A stretch of 64,000 nucleotides of DNA, taken from NCBI GenBank assembly GCA_965240325.2, contig OZ251236.1:1054001-1118000 (forward strand), read 5' to 3'. Made by a program: the position numbers and the translations under genes. Under the pieces are notes generated by a model that made no database searches, had not been told where the DNA came from, and was given only the letters and a program-made list of their open reading frames with translations. This document shows positions 22,101 to 31,219 of the stretch, in pieces (the stretch's first letter is position 1; each line of letters begins with the position of its first letter). The DNA is from Rebecca billardiae RCC1528 (lineage: Eukaryota; Haptophyta).

Positions 22101-23218
22101 TCCGCCCCCGCGCCCAACCCCCGTGGTGTGCACCCACGCGCGCCGCAGTACATGATTCCGTGCATCTTCACGGCCATCTGCGCGCGCGGCATCGGCGTGC
22201 GCCTCGGGCGTGGCTTCTACGAGAACCAAGTGCGCGCACTGCCGCACGCCGCCGTGCCGCCCCCGCGCGCCGCGAGGGCGGGCAGTGACAACACCCGCAG
22301 GCGGCTGGCAGTGGCACTCCTGGCAGCGCGGATGCGGAGGTCGCACGCGCGCATCTCACGCACCGCCGCGCCGCGTGGTGCGCGCAGGTGCTGGCAACCG
22401 GGCACCCATTCCTCCACCAGGAGGACGAGGTGCACCCTGAGCTCAACCTGATCACCGCCGAGGACGTGATGACCCACCATCCGGTCTGCGTGCACGGCAC
22501 CGAGCCAGCGGGCACGCTCGCGCGCACGCTCGCCTCGTGCGCGCACAACGGCTTCCCGATTGTCGACCGCGGGATCTCGGGGAAGGACGCGTTCCTGATC
22601 GGCTTCGTCACGCGCAGCCGGCTGATGACCGTGCTGCACGAGGCCCTCGAGGAGCACCGCGCCGACGACGACGCGCTGCCCCCCTCGCCGCCGCGCGGCG
22701 GCGCCGGGTCGGCCGTGTCGGCCGAGGCTGTGCTCAGCTCTCTCCAGGCCCTTGGCGTCTCCGCGGAGTTGGGGGACGCGGATGCGCTGGCGAGGACGCA
22801 CGTCGACCTGCGGCACTACTCGGACATCTGCCCGCATGTGCTGCGCGAGGTGGCGCCCATCAAGGTCGTGCTGCAGACGTTCCTCCGGCTGGGCGCACGG
22901 CACGTCACGGTCGTCGACGAGAAGGAACGCGCGGTCGGGATCATCTCGCGGGGCGACGTCACGCCAACCGTGCTGCACGGCCTGCTGCAGGGCTTGTCCA
23001 AAGAGACGCGCGAATCCCGCATCACGATCGATTCGTACGCGCGCTTGTCCACGCCCGGCGCCGCGGCGCCGAGCGGGCCGGAGGAGCTCGAGCTCCCGAG
23101 CCGCGTGCGCGAGGACGTGGCCGAGACCCCGGGCGAGACGCGCGCAGAGGACGCCCACGCGGATGGGAGTGTAGTGCCGAGCGCCGAGCCGCCCACCGCC
23201 GGCGAGCCTGCGGCGTGA
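19152..23218 (+). CDS. CLC-type chloride/proton exchanger with N-terminal PDE-like GAF domain and C-terminal CBS pair
   Basis: Six exons: 19152-20213, 20334-20663, 20811-21828, 21946-21989, 22149-22229 and 22388-23218 (1,121 residues). Residues ~25-172 form a GAF domain of phosphodiesterase type (GLAGYVARTGK, DPRFNKKVDLETGY) with a near-complete NKFDE motif (N136, K137, F152, D156, E158), which marks cyclic-nucleotide-binding GAFs. After a disordered linker, the CLC core starts near 350. It shows AAGSGMAS (the GSGIP equivalent), then GQ|EGPMIHMGAIIG with the gating glutamate exactly at the exon 2/3 junction. GVMFVMEELGTFW keeps the proton-glutamate position, pointing to an exchanger and not a channel. 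Two CBS repeats follow (AEDVMTHHPVCVHG and ADICPHVLREV...GIISRGDV). Without splicing out the five short introns (120, 147, 117, 159 and 158 bp) the CLC helices are interrupted. The membrane (plasma, vacuole or thylakoid) is unknown. Confidence 0.85.
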
Positions 23219-23477
23219 GCGCTCCGCCGCCCGCGTGCATCGATCGCCCGTCGTGACATCATGCGCGAATCCATGCAAATATGACGAAGCCAGCAGAAAT
23301 TGCGCTCTGGCGATAATAAAACCAATGACCCGTCTGTCTGCCTGCGCCGGCCCCGCACGCGTCATCAGCAGCGTCGATCTGCCGCCGCGATCCACGTGGA
23401 AGGCCGACGGCGGAGCGTGCTGCGCGCTGCCCAGCAGGCGTGCGCGTACGTGCCCGAGCTCGTCGGCTCCCGCAGTG

Positions 23478-26400
23478 ATGTTGGCGCTCCTGCTCGCGAT
23501 CGGCGTATCCGCCGCGGCCGCCGCCGAGGTGTGCTTCCAGACCCGCGAGGGCGCGTCTGCCATCGCGGGCGTCGTGAACACGCCGCGCGTCGAGAGCCGG
23601 CCGGAGACCTTCTACTTTGGCGAGTACTACGAGTCCTCCGGCTGCCAGTCGGCGTGTGAACGCGAGCCCGCGTGCAAAGCCTTCACGTGGTTCTCGCACC
23701 GCGCCAACCGCCGCTTCGCCCGCCAGTGCTACGGGCGCGGAGGGAGCAAGGCCATCTCGCTCGATGCGGACACCACCGCCGTCGCCGGCGTGAAGGTGCC
23801 GTGCCCGCCTGGCGCTGGGGATGGGGCCGGGGCGTCGGAGAAGCCGAGCGCCTCCCGTGACGCTGGCGCGCAGGCGCAGCGCGGGAAGCAGGGCCTCGGC
23901 CTCGACGAGCTGCTTGCGAGCCTGCGCGGCGGCGCGGGCGGCGGCGCCGAGGGCGGCGAGCGCGAGGGCCTTCTCGGCGCGGGCGCCGGCGGCAGCGGCA
24001 GCGCTGGCGGCCAGGGCATGGGCCTCGACGCCTTGCTTCGCTCTGGCGCCGGCGGCGCCGGCACTCGCGCCGGAGCGCGCGCGGGCGCCGAGGGCGCGCC
24101 CGCGGCCGACGCGCCGCAGGGCGGCGGTGGGCGTGGCGCCGCGCCACAGGCCGACGCCGAGAAGGGCGAGATGGACTGGGCGTCCATCCTCGGGCTGGGC
24201 GGCGGGGGCGGCGGGGGCAGCGGCGAGGCTGGCGGCGCCGCCGGCCTGTCCGCCACCGCGCGAGGGGAGCGCGCCAAGCCGACGGCGCCGTCTGCCGACG
24301 GCGCGCGCGCGGGCGGCGCGGGCGGCGCCGTCGACTGGGCGCAGCTGCTGGGCGGTGGCGCGGGCGGCGCGGCACGCGCGCAGGCTGCCGGTGGCGACGC
24401 AGCCGGCGGCGGCGCGGGCGCGCGGCAGCGCGAGCTCGAGGCCCTCCTTCGAGGCTCGGCCGGCGCCGACGGCGGCGGCGGCGCGGGCGCGGACGGCAGC
24501 GGCGGCGGGTCAGACGGGCAGGCGCCGTTTGACCTTGCCACTCTCCTGAGCGGAGTGGGTGCGGGCGGGCCTGGCGCAGGCGGCAACGCCGCGGGCGGCC
24601 GCGCGCCGGGGGGCGGCGGCGGCGCCGCCGCCGACGCGTCGCGCCGCGCCCCCGAATCGCGCATGCAGGCCGGCGCCTCGGCTGGCGAGGCGCCGGACTT
24701 GGCGGCTCTGATGGCGCAGCTGCGCGCGGGCGGCGCGTCGGCCGGTGCCGGCGCGGGCGGCGCGGCCGAGGCGGCCGACGCCCCGGCGGGCGGCGGCGGC
24801 CTCGGCACGGCGCGCCAGCCCGGAGCTGGCGCCAGCGCCGGCCGCGCGGCCGGCGCCGGCGCTGCCGCCGGCTCCCCGGACGACGAGCAGATGGAGCAGA
24901 TGCTGGCTGCCCTGCTCGGCGGCAAGGGCGGCGCGGGCGCGGCCGGGCGCGCCGTCGCCGGAGGCGCCGAGGCGGGCGCAGACGTGAAGGCTCAGGTGCG
25001 CCGCGGCGCCTCTCCGCGCGCGCCGCGCGCCCAGTGGCCGGGTGGCGCTCGTCATGGAGTCGTGCACGCGTGCCCGCGCACGCCGCGTGCGCACGCGCAC
25101 CACGCGGCGCGCCCTCGCCACCGCGCACGGCCGCGCGCCGCGCGCCGCGCGCCGCGCGCCGCGCGCCGCGCCCCGCGCGCCGCGCCCCCCAGTGCACCTT
25201 TCGAGCGAGCGCCCTTGCACGCGCGCCCGGTCCCTCTGCCCCTGCGCGTGTGCGCAGCTGCGCGGCGGCGCGCTCTCGTCGGGTGGCGGTGACGGTGCGG
25301 GCAGCTCTGCCGCGACCGGGGATGGCGCCGCGCCCGACGCACCCAAGCCGGGCGGAAGTCCGGCCGCGGGGATGGCCAGCGGGCGGCGCATCTCGGCTGG
25401 CAGCCAGGGCGGTGCGGCGGGCGCCGTCCCCGCGGCCTCGACCTCCGGGGCGGCGGCAGGCGGCGGGTCCGGGGGCGGCGAGGGCGGCGGGCCCAAGAAG
25501 GTGCGCGCGCGTCGAGGGCCCCCGCGCGTGGCGCTGCGCAGGCGACCCTCGCACGCACCGTTGTGCGCGCCGCGCGTGTGGGCTCATGCCGTTCGCTGCC
25601 CGCGCCCGCGCCGCGAACCGCGCGCGCCCCGCGCCGCGCAGGGCCGCGCTGACGAGAGCCGGCCGTCGCGGCTCTCGCGCACGCACACGCCAGGCAAGCC
25701 GGTGACGATGCCGCAGCCGGACGCCTCGGTGGAGCTGCCGGGCGCGGGGTTCCGCAGGGCCGGGATGGGCGCTGCGCCGGCGCAGCCGGGTGCTGCCGCC
25801 ACGGCCGACGCGGCAGCAGCGGGCGCCGCAGGCGGTGGGAGTGGCTCGCCGGGCACGGTGGGGCGAGCGCGACAGGACACTGCAGCGGCTGCCGCTGGCA
25901 GTGGCATGGGTGGCAGCGGCGGTGGCGCGGGCGGCGGCGGCGGATGGGGCGGCATGTTCGGCGGCATGTTTGGCGGCGGCTCAGATGAGGGGGCGGGGGC
26001 GGCAGGCCCGTCGCACCAGCCGCGTGCCTCTGCGCCGGCGAGCGCGGCAGATGCGTTTGCCGGACGCGCTGCTGCCGGCGGCAGCAGCAGCTCCGGCGTG
26101 GCGGACGGGGTGGCCGCGCGCGAGCTGAGCCCAGAGGAGGCCGCCGAGGTGGCCGCGATCGAGGCTCGGTGGAAGCAGCAGGACGCGTACTGGGCGCAGA
26201 TGATGGGCGGCAGCGGTGCCGCGGCCGCCGCGGCTGGTGGCACCCAGCAGCCTCCGCGTGCGCAGCCACAGCCGCCGCAGCAGCAGCAGCCGCCGCAGCC
26301 GCAGCCGCCCGTGCATGCAACGCCCTCCCAGCAGCACATGTACCCGGGCGACGCCGCCGCTTCGGACGGCACTGGGGCGCACTTCGCTGCGCAGTGGCCA

Positions 26401-26964
26401 TCTCAACAGCCGCCGCCTCGTCACGAGCCGCCGCCGCAGCTTCGGGAGATGCAGCAGCCGCCGCAGCAGCAGCTGTCGCCACAGCAGCAGCTGTATCAGC
26501 AGCCGCCGCAGCAGCAGCAGCCGCCGCAGCAGCAGCAGCCACCGCAGCAGCAGCTGTATCAGCAGCCTCAGCAGCAGCAGCAGCCGCCGCAGCCGCAGCA
26601 GCAGCCGCCGCAGCAGCAGCAGGGCGTTGGTATGGCGGGCTACGGCAGCGGTTATGGCATGCCGGGCGGGTATGGCGGCGGCGCGTATGGCGGCTACGGG
26701 CAGCCCATCGGCGGCTCAGGTGGCGCTGTCGGGGCAGCTGCTGCGGCGGCGGCACCGGCTGGCGCGCGCTGGTACGACCCGTGGCAGCGGCAGCAGCACG
26801 GGCGCGCGCCACAACACGAGCCCGCAGCGATGCCTTCCGCGTCGTACGGGAGCCAAGGCACTGCTGGCGCCGCCGGGCAACCTGGCTACCACACATACGT
26901 CGTGCAGACGCCGCCACGCGGTCTCATCTCCATGCGCAGCTCGGCCATGGACGAGCTCGACTGA
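23478..26964 (+). CDS. Secreted PAN/apple-domain protein with Gly/Ala-rich repeats and Gln/Pro-rich tail
   Basis: Three exons: 23478-24995, 25258-25500 and 25717-26964 (1,002 residues). The ATG at 23478 gives a signal peptide (MLALLLAIGVSAAAAAEVC). Residues 17-110 look like a PAN/apple module with cysteines spaced C..C..C..C..C, including GCQSACEREPACKAFTWF. Next come ~400 residues of Gly/Ala-rich linker in which a short helical module recurs: LDELLASLRGG, LDALLRSG, DWASILGLGG, DWAQLLGGG, LEALLRGS, DLATLLSGV, DLAALMAQLRAGG and MEQMLAALLGG. The third exon has an LSPEEAAEVAAIEARWKQQ helix and a Q/P-rich block (bases 26260-26630), then GYG repeats. The function is unknown; a cell-surface, scale-matrix or extracellular role is plausible. 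The first exon starts ~260 bp after the CLC gene, same strand. Confidence 0.6.
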
Positions 26965-28352
26965 CGAGCTGCCCCGGGGACGAGTGACGAGGCCCGCACC
27001 CAGGCCACCGGATGACCGGAGCAGCTTGTCAGAGTGCCAGCAGCAGTCACAGTGTGGCGACGACGCGGACGGTCAGACCGTAGTCAGACCGGGTCCGGGC
27101 GGACCGATTCCTGAGCCTGAGGCCCCGTCATGGCCACTCTCACTTCTGCGCGCAGTAGTTATTCGGATAGGCGCAGTCCAGGGCAGTGCGCGTACAGAAT
27201 TTATAACTGGCTAATGATTTACTAATGCCGAATGATTGTTTTAACTCGGCTGACAGCGGCACGCAGCCGATAACGTGCCGCCCGGGCAGGTCCCGCCTCC
27301 CGGCGGGGCAATCATGGGCATAACCGTGGTGGGTATGATGAGTGCCAGTTCCGAGTTCCGACTCCGGCGCACGGCCACTCGCCCTCGGAGCGCGGCACTA
27401 GCGCGAGAAGCGCGGTCACGCGGAATGGCCGGCGCGGGCGCGGCGGCACTCGGGCTGCCGGCTCACGCCGAGCCCGGGGCACTCTGGCAGTCTCACTCTG
27501 AGTCACCCTCCCCTCAGCAGTGTAAATACAGTGTATTGGCTGAGTGTGCGGCGGACTGGACGCCGTTTGAGCCTGCTCGTCAGCTCGGACTCACAGTCAC
27601 GCGCACTCGGAGTCGGTCACACAGGCGCCGCGGACTCGGAGACCATGCGGCGCCCCCCGGCCCCCCGGCCCCCGGCCTGATGGCTGATGATCAAGTTGCC
27701 AGTCCAGGCGGTAGCCCCTGTGGCACCGGTAGGGCGCGGAAAGTGCCTCTGCCCTCGCGGATCGCCTTCGCTGATGAACAGCGACAGGTTGATGACGACG
27801 CGGACGGAGGTCACCGATGACGACGATGTCGTGATGGGTTTGGTTTGTCTACCAACGAAGTAGATTCCTTTCATCGTCGTTCTATGATCGTGTTCTCAGA
27901 TCCCTGGTTGGTCGGAACGTTAACGAATCGCGGGCGCATATGGTTCATACGGTTAAGTTACCGGTACATTGATTATACGAGGTTAAATGACTTTGTATAC
28001 GTCGCTTACTCGCTTGGTCGTACTTTAATAAGAGTGTACAATATGATCATGTTTGAACTCATATGACGTATTCCTTTTTAGTATATTTCCCGGGCCACCC
28101 GCCCGGAACGGCACGCCGCGCGTACCCGGTACGGGGGCCGCCGGGGGCGGGTGGCCATCAAGCGCGGTTTCTCGCGTGTCCCTTGAGCTGTGGCGAGCTG
28201 CCTGGGGGGCAGCGAAGGGGCCCTAAGCCTCGTGATTCGCTGCGAGCGCTGCCGAGGGCGGGCGCAGTTAGGGAGCACCGCAGCGCGGCCGAGGGCGACG
28301 ACCGCAGGCGTCGCACGAGCCAGTGCGCGCGGGCCGCTCGGTCTGTGCCGCG
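26965..28352. other. Intergenic 1.4 kb with an AT-rich island
   Basis: No gene is recognised. Bases 27830-28085 are strikingly AT-rich (about 40% GC by eye) compared with the surroundings. They may hold the cyclin promoter or an old insertion. Confidence 0.55.
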
Positions 28353-29240
28353 ATGACGGCGCCTCCCACAGAGCGAAATGTAGCGGGCGGCGCGAAGGAC
28401 TCGGAGAGCGCCTCGACGACCGCGGCGGGGAAGCAGCCTGCCAGCAGCAGCGGGGGTGGCGGCGGCGGCGGCGGCGGCGGCAAGCCTAGCGGCGAGAAGC
28501 TCGCTCCGGGCGTCGAGAAGGGCGACCTGACGATGGCCGACCTCGACGTGAACGTCGTGATCACGGGCTTTTGCCACGCGCTGATTCGGCACCTGCACGC
28601 CTTCCACGTCGTCGCGAATGGGCAGGGCGTCTGGTCCACGGAGGTGCCGCCGTGCGAGACGCCCGAGTTCTCCGAGCTCGAGCGACGCTTCTACCTCGGC
28701 GACGACGGGCCGTGGACCTGCGGCGACCGCGTGCCGCCGCCGACCGACGCGCTCGCGCTCGTGTACTCGTTTGTGAAGAAGCTGTACATCGGCGTGGACC
28801 TCGAGCAGCCCGTCGTCGTGTACGCACTGGTGCTGATCGAGCGCTTCGCGCGGTGCGCGTCGCAGGTGCGCGGCGCGATCCGCATGCACACGCTGCGCCC
28901 GCTCGTGATCACCGCGTTCGTCATCTCGTGCAAGATGTACTTCGACGAGGACGTGTATGTGGGCGACTTCACGCGGCTCGCGCTCGGCGACGACGAGCGA
29001 TCCGTCGGCCCGCTGGTGAACTGCGAGAGGTCATTCCTGTACCGCATCTCGTACGTGATGGTCGTGCGGCCGCGCACGTTCGCGCAGTACTTCCGCGCGA
29101 TGAAAGACCTGACGGAGGAGACTAAGGCGGCCGCGGCCAAGCAGGAGGAGAAACGGCGGGCCTCGATGGCGGCCAGCGGCGGCGCGGACGCGTCGAAAGC
29201 GGCCTCGAGCGTCGCGGCACCGCCAGCAAAGGGAGCATGA
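28353..29240 (+). CDS. Cyclin of the Pho80/PCL (cyclin P/U) type
   Basis: 295 residues, single exon, from the ATG at 28353. The N-terminal 55 residues are Ser/Gly-rich and disordered. The cyclin box (about 60-245) carries ALALVYSFVKKLYIGVDLEQ, VVVYALVLIERFARC, LRPLVITAFVISCKMYFDED and a final LVNCERSFLYRISYVMVVRP. These are the signatures of Pho80-like and plant CYCU/CYCP cyclins, including the K-Y/F-DD/ED region that contacts the kinase. Insertions between helices 1 and 2 make the box slightly longer than usual. The protein should bind a cyclin-dependent kinase; in yeast and plants this class links nutrient (phosphate) status to the cell cycle. The C-terminus is Lys/Ala-rich. Confidence 0.85.
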   Translation: MTAPPTERNVAGGAKDSESASTTAAGKQPASSSGGGGGGGGGGKPSGEKLAPGVEKGDLTMADLDVNVVITGFCHALIRHLHAFHVVANGQGVWSTEVPPCETPEFSELERRFYLGDDGPWTCGDRVPPPTDALALVYSFVKKLYIGVDLEQPVVVYALVLIERFARCASQVRGAIRMHTLRPLVITAFVISCKMYFDEDVYVGDFTRLALGDDERSVGPLVNCERSFLYRISYVMVVRPRTFAQYFRAMKDLTEETKAAAAKQEEKRRASMAASGGADASKAASSVAAPPAKGA

Positions 29241-29893
29241 CATCGCGGGGCGACCACCACAGGCAGCGATCCGTCCTGGATGGGAGCGCGCGTCGGTCAC
29301 GCGCGCCGCTTCTCACCGCGCCAGCTCCACCTCAGCGCGGCCGGATCGCCCCCCCCCCCCCCCGCCGACGAAGCACTGGCCGGCTGGCTGCCGCTATCGC
29401 CGGGCCGGCCAAGTCGTTCGGCACGGTCGTGCCGCGGGCACGGGCCCCGTTGGGCGGCGCGCGCCGATGTACCAGCAGACAGGCTACTACGATACGCCGC
29501 GCACGAGCGCTGTCAGCGCGGGCGGTGGCTATCCACTGTATCAGATCAAATGCTGTCAGAAGAATCGCGGCCTTAAGTCCTCGGAGCCCTCCGACTACTG
29601 GCAGTACTCCGCGAGCACGAAAGTGGCGAGATTCCGGAGCTCAGCGCAGGCCGCCAGCCGGCGTGCCTGACGCGTGCTCGCCCGGGAGATCTCAACTGAC
29701 GAAAAGGCTGATGGTGTGCAAGCATCATCAGCTGCACATTCGCGGGCATCAGAACTTATTGGAGACCGGGCGTCGAACGAATCTCGTCGAATCATACGGG
29801 GTGAAAGCGGCAGAATCTCTAATCTGTCCCAGGAATCGTTTTGATATCTCCTCGCCCGCCCTCCCGATCTCTCGACGGTGCGTTCTACCGGCA
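29241..29893. other. Intergenic with a 15-C run and a possible small ORF
   Basis: Contains a run of 15 cytosines (29349-29363). An ATG frame of 67 codons (29467-29670, peptide starting MYQQTGYYDTPRTSAV) has an unusually balanced amino-acid makeup for this genome, but no other support. Confidence 0.4.
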
Positions 29894-30980
29894 GCAAGGG
29901 TGGTCAGGGTCGCCGACTCCAGCGGAGCCCGGCGCCGGAGGTTCACCTCCGATTTTTTGCAGCGGCGCGGCGCGCGGGGCCGCCGCCGCTGTGGCGGGCC
30001 GCTCGGGGCGTGCACGGCGTGGGCTCGTGCGGCCGCTGCCGCGCACGCCGAGCGATCCGGCGCGGGCTCGCGGCTTGTCGATGGCCTTGCGCGCCGCAGC
30101 GCGGCGCGCGCCTTGCCTAGCTTCGCCTGTCTCGCGCCTTGGCCGCCGTGCACGCGTGCGCCGCCAAACCGCAAGCTCTGCATAGCTCTCAGCCGAGCGT
30201 GCACGTGCCTTGCGCGACGCGACGCGGGCATTGCCGGCGGGTGATGTAGCCGTAGTGCGAGCGCGCGTCGTGAAGCCTCGACGCGGATCGTGAGTGTCTT
30301 CAACGTCTCGGTCAGCTGTCGACAACAGCTGACGGCACCAACCACCAATGGACACCACGGTCCGCTCCGTTGAACGACTCTCAGGGCTATCGCGACGCTG
30401 CAACTCGTGAAGACTAGTCGAGCGTTGTTGTCAAGAAGACACACGCCACTATGACATGCGTGCGGGCCTTGCGTGACGATGCGACATGACGATCGCCCCG
30501 GCAAGAGAGTCAGTCGTCAAGCTTTGAGCACTGCTCAACGCACAGATGGTCCACGCGCGTACGCGGCATCGTCTCATTGCTCTCGATCCGCGCCGAGGCT
30601 TCACGACGCGCGCTCGCACTACGGCTACATCGCCCGCTGGCAATGCCCGCGTCGCGTCGCGCAAGGCACGTGCACGCTCGGCTGAGAGCTATGCCGAGCT
30701 TGCGGTTTGGCGGCGCACGCGTGCACGGCGGCCAAGGCGCGAGACAGGCGAAGCTAGGCAAGGCGCGCGCCGCGCTGCGGCGCGCGAGGCCATCGACAAG
30801 CCGCGAGCCCGCGCCGGATCGCTCGGCGTGCGCGGCAGCGGCCGCACGAGCCCACGCCGTGCACGCCCCGAGCGGCCCGCCACAGCGGCGGCGGCCCCGC
30901 ACGCCGCGCCGCCGCAAAAAATCGGAGGTGAAGTTCCGGCGCCGGACTCCGCTGGAGTCGGCGACCCTGACCACCCTTGC
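29894..30980. mobile_element. Foldback element: 397-bp inverted arms around a 293-bp loop
   Basis: Left arm 29894-30290 and right arm 30584-30980 are inverted copies of equal length, with about ten mismatches in 397 bp (e.g. GAGGTTC against GAACTTC near the outer end). The mismatches argue against an assembly fold-back error. The loop 30291-30583 is unique. Frames open in all phases are by-products of GC content. It lies between the cyclin and WD40-channel genes and ends ~240 bp before the channel start, so it may affect that promoter. Confidence 0.85.
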
Positions 30981-31219
30981 CGGCAGCGTGGTTTGCCGTG
31001 CGTGCGGACTCCTGACCACCAATCGCTGGGCAGTGGTTCCGGAATCCGGGTGAGAGAGCCATGGAGTTTTCTCGGCAAGACGACGCGCGTGACGAATCAC
31101 GAACGGGCCCATGGCCCCCGGGCGTAACCCCTCCGCGGGCGTGGGCGCGTGAATCCCACCCAGGCCGATCCTGCGGCAGTGCCCGCGCCGGCACGGCGCG
31201 CCAGCGCACGCAGCTCGGG

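Noticed and set aside
23235-23477. Upstream in-frame extension of the PAN-domain gene
   Set aside because: The residues look like non-coding flank and would bury the signal peptide that starts at 23478.
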